From Woeseiaceae bacterium (lineage in GTDB: Bacteria > Pseudomonadota > Gammaproteobacteria > Steroidobacterales > Woeseiaceae), in the NCBI GenBank assembly GCA_021773115.1, contig JAJFKS010000036.1, forward strand, positions 1 through 64,000: a stretch of DNA of 64,000 nt, given 5' to 3'. Below, one piece after another: positions 1 through 8,514 of this stretch. The position numbers and the translations under genes were made by a program. Numbering within the stretch: the stretch's first letter is position 1; each line of letters starts with the position of its first letter. The notes beneath the pieces are model-generated. The model was not told the DNA's origin and ran no database searches. It saw only the letters and a list, made by a program, of their open reading frames with translations.

Positions 1-129
1 ATTCCTAAGCATTACTCACCCGTCCGCCACTCGACGCCTGGAAGCAAGCTTCCATCGTTTCCGTTCGACTTGCATGTGTTAGGCATGCCGCCAGCGTTCA
101 ATCTGAGCCAGGATCAAACTCTTCAGTTT
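1..129 (-). rRNA. rrs: 16S ribosomal RNA, 5' end only
   Basis: The reverse complement contains the universal 16S start (GAAGAGTTTGATCCTGGCTC) followed by the conserved run through the 'CATGCCTAACACATGCAAGTCGA' region into variable region V1. By alignment with the E. coli mature end, the first base is near 129. The gene reads leftwards out of the window, so only about 130 bases are present. Nothing in this piece looks broken. Confidence 0.97.
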
Positions 130-267
130 AAAGCTTGGAGCTTTTTACTAAAGTGCGTAATCACCAGAACTCATCAATTACTAAAAACTGACTGTTTTCT
201 AGGTTCTTACGTCTTTTTTGCCTTCGCAAATTCCGACGCAAGCACCCACACAAATTATCTGATTGAA

Positions 268-279
268 TTGTTAAAGAAC
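268..279 (-). promoter_or_regulatory. rrn leader boxA antitermination site
   Basis: The minus strand reads GTTCTTTAACAA, matching the boxA element of gammaproteobacterial rRNA leaders, which recruits the NusB/S10 antitermination complex. It lies about 140 bases before the 16S start. The following leader, with a GTGTGGGTGCTTG-like stretch, is also typical of rrn operons. Confidence 0.85.
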
Positions 280-283
280 GATG

Positions 284-364
284 CTGTATTACGGTGACAG
301 TCACCTTAACTAGTTGAGCCACAAATCGGCCAGGTAAGTTAAGGTGACTGTCACCGTAATACAG
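284..364. repeat. Perfect 28-bp inverted repeat with 25-bp spacer in the rrn leader
   Basis: Bases 284-311 and 337-364 are exact reverse complements over 28 bp. Each arm contains its own 13-base palindrome (GGTGACAGTCACC at 293-305, its counterpart at 343-355), so each could form a small hairpin or both one long stem. On the transcribed strand it lies about 100 bases after the predicted start site and ends 4 bases before boxA. The nested-palindrome design resembles REP/BIME-type repeats or a small palindromic mobile element. It could also be a regulatory leader structure. Confidence 0.8.
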
Positions 365-472
365 CGGACCCACAATTATACAGGCGGAAGGGTTTAAATA
401 ACCAGCCCCACGCGCCTGCTTGTCTATCTTGGGAGTCAACTGAAGTCCACCGTGTCCCTCAGCGAGCCGCGC

Positions 473-500
473 ATTATACGGCGCATTGAGTTGCCGTCAA
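473..500 (-). promoter_or_regulatory. rRNA operon sigma-70 promoter
   Basis: On the minus strand TTGACG (495-500) and a perfect TATAAT (473-478) are 16 bp apart, followed by a GC-rich discriminator (GCGCGG), typical of rrn promoters under growth-rate control. The A/T-rich stretch just upstream (about 503-530) would serve as an UP element. The predicted transcript starts near 466, giving a leader of about 337 bases before 16S. Confidence 0.85.
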
Positions 501-529
501 CACCTTTTTGGGGTTTTTTCTGAAATCGC

Positions 530-556
530 TAAAAAGCCCGCCTGGCGCGGCTTTCA
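530..556 (-). terminator. Probable Rho-independent terminator after the GNAT gene
   Basis: On the minus strand an imperfect GC-rich stem (GCCGCGCC...GGCGGGC, one bulge) is followed by TTTTT. It lies about 75 bases after the stop codon of the acetyltransferase gene and would separate that transcript from the rRNA promoter directly downstream. Confidence 0.5.
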
Positions 557-627
557 TGCCACCGCCTGAGGACTCCAATCGGGGCGTCTTTTCAGCGGAA
601 AAGGCAGACTAATTGGCGAATCGGCAG

Positions 628-1101
628 CTACGGCTCAAACACCATGTAGACGTCGGCCCGCTCATATTCCGAGGGGCTCGGGCGGGGCTCATGGCGAAAA
701 CCCGCTGATTCATACAACGCAAGGGCCGGTGCCAGGCTGCTATGAGACTCGAGATACAGCCTTTTTCCATTCAGCACATTGAAACGAGCCACCACGGCTT
801 GCAACAAATGCCTGCCGATGCCCCTGCCCTGGTAGCCGTCAGTGACGGCCATTTTGGTCAATTCGTAATCGCCGCCACCGTGGTGCTTTAGTGCGACGGT
901 GCCGACCACCAAATCGTCGCACAACGCGTATAAAATCGCGCCGCCGGGCTTTATGACCGTGTTTACGGGGTCAGAAAGTACACTATGATCAATGGCTTCA
1001 ACGCGAAAATACTTCTCCAGCCATTCGCAGTTGAGTCGCTCGAAGGCATCACCGTAAGCGCTATCGTAGTCAACAATCCGAACGCTAAATGGGCGCGTCA
1101 T
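628..1101 (-). CDS. GNAT-family N-acetyltransferase
   Basis: This 157-residue protein has the GNAT fold: the acetyl-CoA pyrophosphate loop Q-G-R-G-I-G-R near residues 89-97, preceded by a beta strand with ELTKMAV, and a C-terminal 'ALYESAGF' helix-strand typical of the family. The substrate cannot be predicted; GNAT proteins acetylate amines on small molecules, antibiotics or protein N-termini. Its ATG overlaps the stop of the upstream gene (ATGA), so the two are probably translated as a pair. It is the last gene before the rRNA operon. Confidence 0.85.
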   Translation of the reverse strand: MTRPFSVRIVDYDSAYGDAFERLNCEWLEKYFRVEAIDHSVLSDPVNTVIKPGGAILYALCDDLVVGTVALKHHGGGDYELTKMAVTDGYQGRGIGRHLLQAVVARFNVLNGKRLYLESHSSLAPALALYESAGFRHEPRPSPSEYERADVYMVFEP

Positions 1102-2258
1102 CAGCGACCGGCGCGCCAGTCGGTAAAGGCCTGGCTCGCTGCCAGCCCATTAAACGCCCTGTATGGATCGCGTTTTAGTTTGGCCGCGTCGAGACGATAG
1201 CCAAAGTTGTCCTCTAGATGGCTCAGCACTGGAATCGATCCTTCAAAATCGCCTGCGCCTGCGCGTGCTCGCAGCAGGGACCACCAGGCAAGCTCCAGCG
1301 CCGGTTCCTCAGTCGTTGCCTCAACAGCATATTTCTCAGCCTCCTCAGCCTTGCCAGCGGCGAGCCCCAAAGCAGACAAGCGCGCCGGAATCGCCCCTTC
1401 CTGCACCTCGAAGCCCTCGTGAAAGGTCTCGAGCGATTCAAAAGCGCGGTCAAAGGCCTGAATCCGGAGGAAATAGTCCGATATCAGCGAGCCGTAGTTG
1501 TCGTTGTCGCCGAGCACGTCGACAAAAATATTCAAGGAATTGACGAAACGATCGGGATCCTCGCCTCGCGCCACAAATCGCATGGCGAGCTTGGCGATCA
1601 AGGGATGTCGCTTGAATTCGTCGTCAAAGCCGTCGTAAATCTCAAAAAAACGTGCAGCCTGGCTGTCCCTGGCCGCCTTTAACAATTCGGTTGCCTGAAA
1701 AAGCTCCAGGTCCGATGGACTGGGTAGCGCCAGCAACACCCGGGTTTCGGCTTTGGTCGGCTGTATCGTACTCAGTAGCTCATTAATCGACGTCGTCAGG
1801 GTCTGGCCACGGCGGGAATCGAACCAGTCCACTATTTTCAGCTTGCTGCGGCGATCGTGGCGAAGATCAAAAACCAGGAAGGCGAATTCGTGTCTCGGCA
1901 ATCGCACGCGGATGACGCCACGCCCCACGCCATTTTCGAACTCGAAGTCAACGAGCTCACCACTGCTGTCCGGTTTCGCATTGTGCAGGCTGTCGCGAAA
2001 GCCAGCATCGGCAATCGACTGAAACTGGGTGTTGAATATTTCGCGAAGCTGACTGTTGATCGGCCGCACCGCAACGACACGATTGATCAGATCGGTCTTG
2101 TCGAGTGCAGGCTCAAGCTTTTCAAAGGACTGGGTATTAAACGCATCGAGAATGGCATTGAACTGCGCACGTGCTTTTGCATCATCTTCGGCAGCGTACA
2201 GTGGCAGAGCCAGCAGCAAACACACGATGGCTGCTGAGATATTGATTCTATGGTTCAT
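1101..2258 (-). CDS. Exported TPR-like protein of unknown function
   Basis: A signal peptide (MNHRINISAAIVCLLLALP, cleavage near AYA/A) suggests a periplasmic location. The start at 2258 was chosen because GGAGG lies directly before it; an open frame extends upstream into tyrS but has no signal sequence there. The 385-residue protein has an N-terminal alpha/beta part resembling DUF3887-like domains (residues 25-145) and a helical C-terminal half with TPR-like spacing ('GLAAGKAEEAEKYAVEATTEEPALELAWWSLLRA' region). No catalytic motif is visible. It is coupled to the GNAT gene by a 4-base overlap; the functional link is unknown. Confidence 0.7.
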   Translation of the reverse strand: MNHRINISAAIVCLLLALPLYAAEDDAKARAQFNAILDAFNTQSFEKLEPALDKTDLINRVVAVRPINSQLREIFNTQFQSIADAGFRDSLHNAKPDSSGELVDFEFENGVGRGVIRVRLPRHEFAFLVFDLRHDRRSKLKIVDWFDSRRGQTLTTSINELLSTIQPTKAETRVLLALPSPSDLELFQATELLKAARDSQAARFFEIYDGFDDEFKRHPLIAKLAMRFVARGEDPDRFVNSLNIFVDVLGDNDNYGSLISDYFLRIQAFDRAFESLETFHEGFEVQEGAIPARLSALGLAAGKAEEAEKYAVEATTEEPALELAWWSLLRARAGAGDFEGSIPVLSHLEDNFGYRLDAAKLKRDPYRAFNGLAASQAFTDWRAGR

Positions 2259-2322
2259 ACTTGCACCTCCTGCCAGACCAAGCTCTCGCCGGGCCCGTGC
2301 GATATATCGGGTGCTGGCGATC

Positions 2323-3522
2323 CTATTTGAGACTAACCCGGGCAAATCTTCGTTTGCCAACCTGATAGATATTCGTATGGCCGGCATCAATCTCCAGGGA
2401 GCGATCGTCAATTCGCACACCGTCTATCTTGACGGCGCCCTGTTTGATCATCCTCAATGCCTCTGACGTACTGCTGACCAATTCAGCACCCTTGAGCAAA
2501 TGCGCAATGCCAATTTTTCCGCTGCTACACTCGAGCTCAACGGCTGGAATCTCGTCCGGCATAGCCCCTTGCTGAAACCGCGACACGAACTCCTGCATCG
2601 CTTCGTCGGCCGCCGCTTCACTATGGAATCTGGCAACTATTTCGCGCCCAAGTTCAAATTTTGCGTCGCGTGGGTTCTTGCCGTCGTCGACCGCTTTGCG
2701 GAGCGCCCTCAGGTCCGCGAGCGTGCGAAAGCTCAATACCTCAAAGTAGCGCCACATCAAATCATCAGAAATCGACATGATCTTGCCGAACATTTCGCCC
2801 GGCGCATCGGTGATGCCGATGTAATTGCCCAGCGACTTCGACATCTTCTGCACGCCGTCGAGGCCTTCGAGCAACGGTGTCGTGATGACGACCTGGGGCT
2901 CCTGGCCAAATTCCTGTTGCAACTGGCGACCCACGAGCAGGTTGAATTTCTGGTCTGTACCGCCCAGCTCGACGTCCGCTTTCATTTCAACCGAGTCATA
3001 GCCTTGCACCAGGGGATAGAGGAACTCGTGAATTGAAATCGGCTGGCCGCCTTTGTAGCGTTTGTTGAAATCGTCGCGCTCCAACATCCGCGCTACCGTA
3101 TGGCGTGCCGCGAGCTTGATCAGCCCGGCGGCATCCATTTTGCTCATCCAGGTGGAATTGAACTGAATCCGGGTTCTTTCAGGGTCCAGAATCTTGAAGA
3201 TTTGTCCCTCGTAAGTCGCGGCATTGGCGTTAATTTCTTCGACAGATAACGGTGGGCGAGTCGCATTCTTGCCCGTGGGATCGCCAATCATCCCGGTGAA
3301 GTCGCCGATCAGGAAGGTCACGTCGTGACCAAACTGCTGAAACTGACGCATCTTGTTGATCAACACCGTATGACCAATATGCAAATCCGGTGCCGTCGGG
3401 TCAAATCCGGCTTTGACGACCAACGGACGCCCTTTTTTGAGCTTTGCCGCAAGCCCGCCGTCGGGCAATACCTCTTCGGTGCCCCGGGTCAGTTCGGCGA
3501 ATTGTTCCTTCATGCCTGTCAT
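2323..3522 (-). CDS. tyrS: Tyrosine--tRNA ligase
   Basis: Class I aminoacyl-tRNA synthetase that charges tRNA-Tyr in the cytoplasm. Signature motifs are HIGH at residues 48-51 and KMSKS at 226-230, with a C-terminal S4 RNA-binding domain from about residue 335. At 399 residues with a strict HIGH and KMSKS it belongs to the TyrZ-like subgroup seen in Pseudomonas. A second ATG nine bases downstream (3513, MKEQF...) is an equally good start. It is divergent from mepM; tyrS-mepM-anmK order is shared with other gammaproteobacteria. Confidence 0.97.
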   Translation of the reverse strand: MTGMKEQFAELTRGTEEVLPDGGLAAKLKKGRPLVVKAGFDPTAPDLHIGHTVLINKMRQFQQFGHDVTFLIGDFTGMIGDPTGKNATRPPLSVEEINANAATYEGQIFKILDPERTRIQFNSTWMSKMDAAGLIKLAARHTVARMLERDDFNKRYKGGQPISIHEFLYPLVQGYDSVEMKADVELGGTDQKFNLLVGRQLQQEFGQEPQVVITTPLLEGLDGVQKMSKSLGNYIGITDAPGEMFGKIMSISDDLMWRYFEVLSFRTLADLRALRKAVDDGKNPRDAKFELGREIVARFHSEAAADEAMQEFVSRFQQGAMPDEIPAVELECSSGKIGIAHLLKGAELVSSTSEALRMIKQGAVKIDGVRIDDRSLEIDAGHTNIYQVGKRRFARVSLK

Positions 3523-3616
3523 GCGTATGTTGCCCGATTCAATTGTCGATTCCTAAAGAGTGCGAAACTGTAGCATTCTCTCGCCCGTTAACACCATGAG
3601 TTATAACCGTTTTTCT

Positions 3617-3645
3617 TTGACCTTAAAAAAGGCTCGCGGTAGAGT
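3617..3645 (+). promoter_or_regulatory. Sigma-70-type promoter for mepM-anmK-ppk1
   Basis: TTGACC (3617-3622) and TAGAGT (3640-3645) are separated by 17 bp. The predicted start site near 3652 is only a few bases from the TTG at 3655. This means either an almost leaderless mRNA or use of the later in-frame TTG at 3676, which has AGAGAC upstream. Confidence 0.6.
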
Positions 3646-3654
3646 AGCGACACC

Positions 3655-5061
3655 TTGCCATCCAGAGACATTGACTTGAATCGCCCAGTCAGTCCACTGC
3701 TTCACGACTACAAGCCGTCTCACTCCGGCAAGCCTAAGAAATCCAAGGCCCTTCAGTGGTTTGCAGTCGGCCTCGGTGTCCCGCTCATCGCTGTCGCACT
3801 GATCAACACCTTGGATACCAGCTCGCCACCGCCGGCAACGACGGTGCCGGTCATGACGGCCAGTATTGATGAGCCGATCGTGGTGCCGCCGGTCAACGAG
3901 GCCGCGTTGATGGAAGAGGTCGCTGCTTTATTGCCGGAACCGGTTCCGGAATTCGAAAAACTTGTCTTGACCGTCGCCTCTGGCGACACGATGGAAAAGC
4001 TGTTCCGGAAGAACAAATTGAGCGTCGGCAACCTGATGGCGATCGTTGAACTCGAGCAGGCGAAAGCGCTGTTCCGAAAAATCAAACCAGGCGATGTCTT
4101 CGAAGTAACGCATGACGGTGAACAGGTGATCAGCCTGTATTCCGAGCTAAACCTGACCAGTGCGCTGCAAATCGCGAAAAATGAAAGCGGATTCAACGCG
4201 GAAATCGTAGCGCGACCCATCGAAATACGAAAACGTATGGCGCATGGTGTTATTGAGACTTCGCTGTTTGAAAGCGGTGCCAAGGCGGGACTGACCGACA
4301 AAGTCGTCATGAATATCGCAGGCATTTTCGCCTGGGACGTCGACTTCGTTCTCGATATTCGTCAGGGCGATAGCTACTACGTTCAGTACGAGGAAATCTG
4401 GCAGGACGATAAGTACGTGAGCGACGGTGAGATTATCGCCGCTGAATTCAATAACAACGGCCGAACTATTCAGGCTATTCGTTTTATCGACGACAGTAAT
4501 CGAAGCGAGTACTTCACGCCGACGGGCGACAGTGTTCGCAAGGCATTTATCCGTGCACCGGTCGACTTCACCCGTATCAGTTCGAATTTCAACCCCAACC
4601 GCCGGCACCCGATTCTTAACAGGATTCGGGCACACCGCGGCGTGGATTACGCGGCCCCGAGGGGGACTCCGATCAAGGCTTCAGGCGACGGCAAAGTCAT
4701 TTTCCGTGGCACGAAGAGCGGCTATGGCAAGACCGTCATCGTGCAACACGGCGGCAACATCACGACGCTGTATGCGCACATGTCGAGTTTCGTTTTGAAG
4801 GTTGGCGTCGGATCCCGGGTGCAGCAGGGACAGACTATCGGCTTCGTTGGCATGACCGGGCTCGCGACCGCCAACCACCTGCATTACGAATATCGCCTCA
4901 ATGGCGTGCATCGCAATCCAAGGACCGTCGACCTGCCCGATGCCGAACCCATCGACGAACAATATCGCGAAAAGTTCATGGCCGTTGCAGAACCTATCCT
5001 CAAGGAACTCGAGCAGTTCAAGAGCACGCAGACACATTCAGTCGCGTACAACAGCCAGTAG
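3655..5061 (+). CDS. mepM: M23-family peptidoglycan DD-endopeptidase with OapA/LysM-like domain
   Basis: An inner-membrane-anchored murein hydrolase that would cut peptide cross-links during wall expansion. Order: cytoplasmic lysine-rich tail, one transmembrane helix (about residues 33-52), a LysM/OapA-like domain (about 105-165, 'VASGDTMEKLFRKNKLS'), a middle domain, and the C-terminal M23 domain. The zinc-binding motif HxxxD is H327-D331 and the second HxH is H408-H410, so the site is intact. 468 residues from the TTG start; the start is uncertain (TTG at 3655 or 3676). It is followed by anmK after 4 bases, in keeping with a shared wall-turnover role. Confidence 0.9.
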   Translation: MPSRDIDLNRPVSPLLHDYKPSHSGKPKKSKALQWFAVGLGVPLIAVALINTLDTSSPPPATTVPVMTASIDEPIVVPPVNEAALMEEVAALLPEPVPEFEKLVLTVASGDTMEKLFRKNKLSVGNLMAIVELEQAKALFRKIKPGDVFEVTHDGEQVISLYSELNLTSALQIAKNESGFNAEIVARPIEIRKRMAHGVIETSLFESGAKAGLTDKVVMNIAGIFAWDVDFVLDIRQGDSYYVQYEEIWQDDKYVSDGEIIAAEFNNNGRTIQAIRFIDDSNRSEYFTPTGDSVRKAFIRAPVDFTRISSNFNPNRRHPILNRIRAHRGVDYAAPRGTPIKASGDGKVIFRGTKSGYGKTVIVQHGGNITTLYAHMSSFVLKVGVGSRVQQGQTIGFVGMTGLATANHLHYEYRLNGVHRNPRTVDLPDAEPIDEQYREKFMAVAEPILKELEQFKSTQTHSVAYNSQ

Positions 5062-5065
5062 TCAC

Positions 5066-6169
5066 ATGGATCAGCTTTACGTCGGTTTGATGTCCGGCAC
5101 CAGCATGGACGGCATCGATGCGGTCCTCGTGCGTTTTTTAGAATCCAGCGTCGACATTCTGGCGACACACTCGCGGCCCTACCCTCCGGACCTGCAGCAG
5201 GCATTGCTCGTCGCTATTCGTAAACCCTTATCCGAAGATCTTGATACCTCGGGCGAATTGCACCGAAGGGTTGGCGCGTGTTTTCGTGACGCGGCGTTGC
5301 ACGTCATTGCAGAAAGTGGTGCGGACAGGGACAGCGTTCGTGCCATCGGCAGCCATGGTCAGACGTTGCGACACCGACCCAATGCTAAACAGCCATTCTC
5401 ACTGCAAGTTGGCGATGCGGACATCATCGCTGCTGGTACTGGCATCACAACAGTCGCCAATTTTCGCCAGGCGGATATCGATGTGGGCGGCCAGGGAGCA
5501 CCTCTGGTACCACCGTTTCATGAGTGGCTGTTGCGTTCGGACACCGTCAATCGTGTCGTCGCAAACATCGGCGGAATCGCGAACCTGACGATATTGCCTG
5601 CCGATGGCGCGGACACCACGGGCTTTGATACGGGTCCCGGCAATGGCTTGATGGATGCCTGGACACGACAGCACCGCGGGACAGCCTTCGATGTTGACGG
5701 CGACTGGGCCGGCAGCGGCACGGTCATCAATGGCTTGCTGCAACAGATGCTTTGCGATCCCTATTTCAAACTGGCAGCGCCCAAGAGTACGGGGTTTGAG
5801 TACTTCAATCCGCATTGGCTCGAGCAGTTTCAGGTGCAGAAGTATGCGGCCGCTGACGTCCAGACCACCCTGTGCGAGCTCAGCGTCCAGTCGATTGCCG
5901 ACGCGCTGCGCAAGCACGCCCAAGATGCGCAGCAATTGTTCGTCTGTGGTGGCGGTGTTCGTAATAGGACCCTGATGAAGCTCCTTCAAAAGGCTCTCGA
6001 AGGCTGCGAGGTGCTGAGCACGACGCAAGCGGGTCTGGATCCTGACTGGGTCGAGGCTGTTGCATTTGCCTGGCTCGCCATGCGAACCGTTAACGGCCAA
6101 AGTGGGAACTTGCCGAGTGTGACCGGTGCATCTCACAAAGTTGTCCTCGGCGATATACACTCGCCCTGA
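5066..6169 (+). CDS. anmK: Anhydro-N-acetylmuramic acid kinase
   Basis: Phosphorylates and opens 1,6-anhydroMurNAc released by lytic transglycosylases, feeding it to MurNAc-6-phosphate recycling. The N-terminus YVGLMSGTSMDGIDAV is the family signature, and the ASKHA ATPase-fold elements 'FDTGPGNGLMDAW' and 'FVCGGGVRN' follow. The 367-residue length is normal. The ATG at 5066 is the only start placing the signature at residue 4; a longer open frame upstream is not coding. Stop and next start (ppk1) are 2 bases apart. ampD in the same window acts in the same recycling pathway. Confidence 0.96.
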   Translation: MDQLYVGLMSGTSMDGIDAVLVRFLESSVDILATHSRPYPPDLQQALLVAIRKPLSEDLDTSGELHRRVGACFRDAALHVIAESGADRDSVRAIGSHGQTLRHRPNAKQPFSLQVGDADIIAAGTGITTVANFRQADIDVGGQGAPLVPPFHEWLLRSDTVNRVVANIGGIANLTILPADGADTTGFDTGPGNGLMDAWTRQHRGTAFDVDGDWAGSGTVINGLLQQMLCDPYFKLAAPKSTGFEYFNPHWLEQFQVQKYAAADVQTTLCELSVQSIADALRKHAQDAQQLFVCGGGVRNRTLMKLLQKALEGCEVLSTTQAGLDPDWVEAVAFAWLAMRTVNGQSGNLPSVTGASHKVVLGDIHSP

Positions 6170-6171
6170 TC

Positions 6172-8238
6172 ATGCAAAACACCTATATCAATCGTGAACT
6201 CAGCCTGCTTGAGTTTCACAAACGTGTCCTCGCACAAGCTGAGGATCGCGATATTCCATTGCTCGAACGGGTGCGCTTTCTCTGCATCAGTTGCACCAAT
6301 CTCGATGAATTTTTTGAGATACGAGTGTCCGGGCTCAAGCAACGTATGGAGATTGGTGCGCCAGCGCAGGGTCCTGAAAATGTGCCCGCGCAGGAGATCA
6401 TGGACAAATTGCGGGTCGGCATCAGTGCAATGGTCGAGCGGCAATATCGGCTGCTCAACGACGAGTTGTTGCCGCAGCTCGCTGATGCCGGCGTGCGCTT
6501 TCTATCAAGTTCGGAGTGGAGCAAGAAACAGAAATCCTGGCTCGACAAGTATTTCACCGAGCAGGTCGTACCCGTTCTGACGCCGCTGACCTTCGATCCG
6601 GCCCGTCCCTTTCCGCGCGTTCTGAATAAGAGCCTTAACTTTATTGTCCGACTTCACGGCAAAGATGCGTTCGGCCGTCGTCGACACCGCGGCATGGTGC
6701 AGGCGCCGCGCTCGCTGCCGCGTGTTATCCAGTTACCGGAAAACATAAGCAAGAGCGGCGAGCAGACGTTCGTGTTCTTGTCATCTCTCATTCGCGTCAA
6801 TGTCGAACGATTGTTTCCGGGGCTCGATGTCGACGGCTGTTACCAGTTTCGTGTCACCCGCAACAGCAACCTTTACGTCGACGACGAAGAGGTCAGCGAT
6901 CTGGTTCATGCGCTGGAAGGGCAGCTGGCAGCCAGTCGCTACGGTGCGGCCGTGCGCATTGAAATTTCGCATCAGTGCCCGAACGACTTGCGTGAATTCC
7001 TGCTGGATCATTTCAATCTCACTGAAGACGACGCCTACATGGTCGACGGGCCAGTCAACCTGAATCGCATGGTGACGGTCTGCGATATTGACGGACACCC
7101 TGAGCTCCTCTACCCGCCGTTCACGCCGGGACTACCGTCTGAACTCAGTGGCGGCGGTAGCATATTCGCCATTCTCGACAAGAAAAATGTGCTGTTACAC
7201 CATCCGTATCAGTCCTTCGCGCCGGTCATCGATTTCGTTGGTACCGCAGCTGCCGATCCGGATGTGCTTGCAATCAAGCAGACGCTGTACCGTACCGGTC
7301 CGGACTCGCCCATCGTTGATCACCTGGTGACCGCAGCACTGTCGGGTAAAGAAGTCACGGTCGTCATCGAATTAATGGCTCGTTTTGACGAGGCGGCGAA
7401 TATCGCACTGGCCAATCGCCTGCAGGAAGCCGGTGCTCATGTCGTCTACGGATTGATTGGCTTCAAGACTCACGCAAAGATGACGCTGGTAGTGAGACGC
7501 AAGCAGGGCAAACTCGTCCGCTACATGCATCTTGGTACCGGGAACTATCATCACGGCACGGCATCTGTGTATACCGACTACGGCTACCTCAGCAGCAGTC
7601 GTCGCCTCGGTGAAGACGTGCACCAGTTGTTTTTACAGTTGACCAGTTTGACGCAGGCGAAGGAGATGACGCGCATGCTGGCCTCACCCTTCAGTTTATT
7701 TGACGCTTTGCTCGAGAAAATCCGGCGGGAAACGGAGCATGCAAAATCCGGCAAGACCGCTCGGCTCATTGCCAAAGTGAATGCCTTGAATGAACCGCAA
7801 CTGATTACGGCTTTGTACGAGGCATCGCAGGCTGGAGTGCAGGTCGATTTGATCCTCCGCGGCATTTGCTCTTTGCGACCCGGGATCAAGGGCGTGTCGG
7901 AGAATATTCGCGTCCGGTCCATTGTCGGCCGCTTCCTCGAGCATTCGCGCGTTTATTACTTCCTGAACGACGGCAAAGAAGAATTTTATTGTTCAAGCGC
8001 CGACTTGATGGATCGCAATATGTTCAGGCGCAACGAGTCCTGTTTCGAAATACGCCAAAAAAAGATGAAAGACCAGATTCGGCATGATCTGGAGCTGTTT
8101 CTCGCGGACAACCTGCAGGCCTGGCAACTCAACGCCGACGGTAGCTACACGCGGCTGGTCCCGGGCAACGATACACCGGTCTCGGCGCAACAGACTTTTC
8201 TCGAGACCTTGGCGCTGCCGAAACTCGTTCAGGACTGA
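6172..8238 (+). CDS. ppk: Polyphosphate kinase 1
   Basis: Makes inorganic polyphosphate from ATP reversibly at the inner membrane. The N-terminal signature (INRELSLLEFHKRVL) and the 'SCTNLDEFFEIRV' segment are typical. The phosphohistidine lies in YMHLGTGNYHH (H453), followed by a second PLD-like half carrying 'YFLNDGKEEFYCSSADLMDRN'. 688 residues is a full-length PPK1. It lies just downstream of anmK and its 3' end faces the exopolyphosphatase gene, so the enzymes that build and degrade polyphosphate are convergent neighbours. Confidence 0.97.
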   Translation: MQNTYINRELSLLEFHKRVLAQAEDRDIPLLERVRFLCISCTNLDEFFEIRVSGLKQRMEIGAPAQGPENVPAQEIMDKLRVGISAMVERQYRLLNDELLPQLADAGVRFLSSSEWSKKQKSWLDKYFTEQVVPVLTPLTFDPARPFPRVLNKSLNFIVRLHGKDAFGRRRHRGMVQAPRSLPRVIQLPENISKSGEQTFVFLSSLIRVNVERLFPGLDVDGCYQFRVTRNSNLYVDDEEVSDLVHALEGQLAASRYGAAVRIEISHQCPNDLREFLLDHFNLTEDDAYMVDGPVNLNRMVTVCDIDGHPELLYPPFTPGLPSELSGGGSIFAILDKKNVLLHHPYQSFAPVIDFVGTAAADPDVLAIKQTLYRTGPDSPIVDHLVTAALSGKEVTVVIELMARFDEAANIALANRLQEAGAHVVYGLIGFKTHAKMTLVVRRKQGKLVRYMHLGTGNYHHGTASVYTDYGYLSSSRRLGEDVHQLFLQLTSLTQAKEMTRMLASPFSLFDALLEKIRRETEHAKSGKTARLIAKVNALNEPQLITALYEASQAGVQVDLILRGICSLRPGIKGVSENIRVRSIVGRFLEHSRVYYFLNDGKEEFYCSSADLMDRNMFRRNESCFEIRQKKMKDQIRHDLELFLADNLQAWQLNADGSYTRLVPGNDTPVSAQQTFLETLALPKLVQD

Positions 8239-8373
8239 GTCGACCAGCGTTTCGATCAGTTTGACCATCGAGAAGGCGGCGGTGGATCGGGTGGTGCCGC
8301 GGCGGGCCTGCCGTTGATACTCGCGCTATCCGGCTTGCTGCTGCTCAGACGTCGCAAGCGCAAGCTGTCCTGA
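8239..8373 (+). pseudogene. Orphan C-terminal membrane-anchor/sorting tail (GlyGly-CTERM-like)
   Basis: Starting right after the ppk1 stop and in the same frame, 44 codons without a start codon run to TGA at 8371. They encode an acidic stretch, then GGGGSGG, a hydrophobic helix (LPLILALSGLLLL) and RRRKRK. This is the layout of GlyGly-CTERM or related C-terminal sorting signals, which are removed by rhombosortase-type proteases. With its own terminator at 8382 it looks like the last piece of a lost surface-protein gene. In the +1 frame just before the Gly run, the peptide TSVSISLTIE looks like a beta strand, which may mark an old frameshift. Confidence 0.55.
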
Positions 8374-8381
8374 TGGACTTT

Positions 8382-8405
8382 GGGCCCCGCGAGGGGCCCT
8401 TTTTA
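8382..8405 (+). terminator. Strong Rho-independent terminator
   Basis: GGGCCCC-gcga-GGGGCCC, a perfect 7-bp GC stem, is followed by TTTTT. It would end the mepM-anmK-ppk1 transcript and probably once belonged to the gene whose tail remains at 8239-8373. Confidence 0.85.
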
Positions 8406-8514
8406 TGCCGCTGGCGATGTGGGAAACGTCGCTTCGGCTGGCAACACCAAGAGGATTAAGAGCGTGCTGCAAGCCGACACTATCGTTTGGGTCAGCATAC
8501 CCCCCTCGTTTGCA

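Noticed and set aside
1101..2420. Longer N-terminus for the exported TPR-like protein
   Set aside because: It would run into tyrS and hide the signal peptide; the ATG at 2258 has a strong GGAGG.
8084..8317. Plus-strand frame overlapping the end of ppk1
   Set aside because: Mostly a shadow of ppk1; only its last codons (TSVSISLTIE) may belong to the decayed tail already reported.
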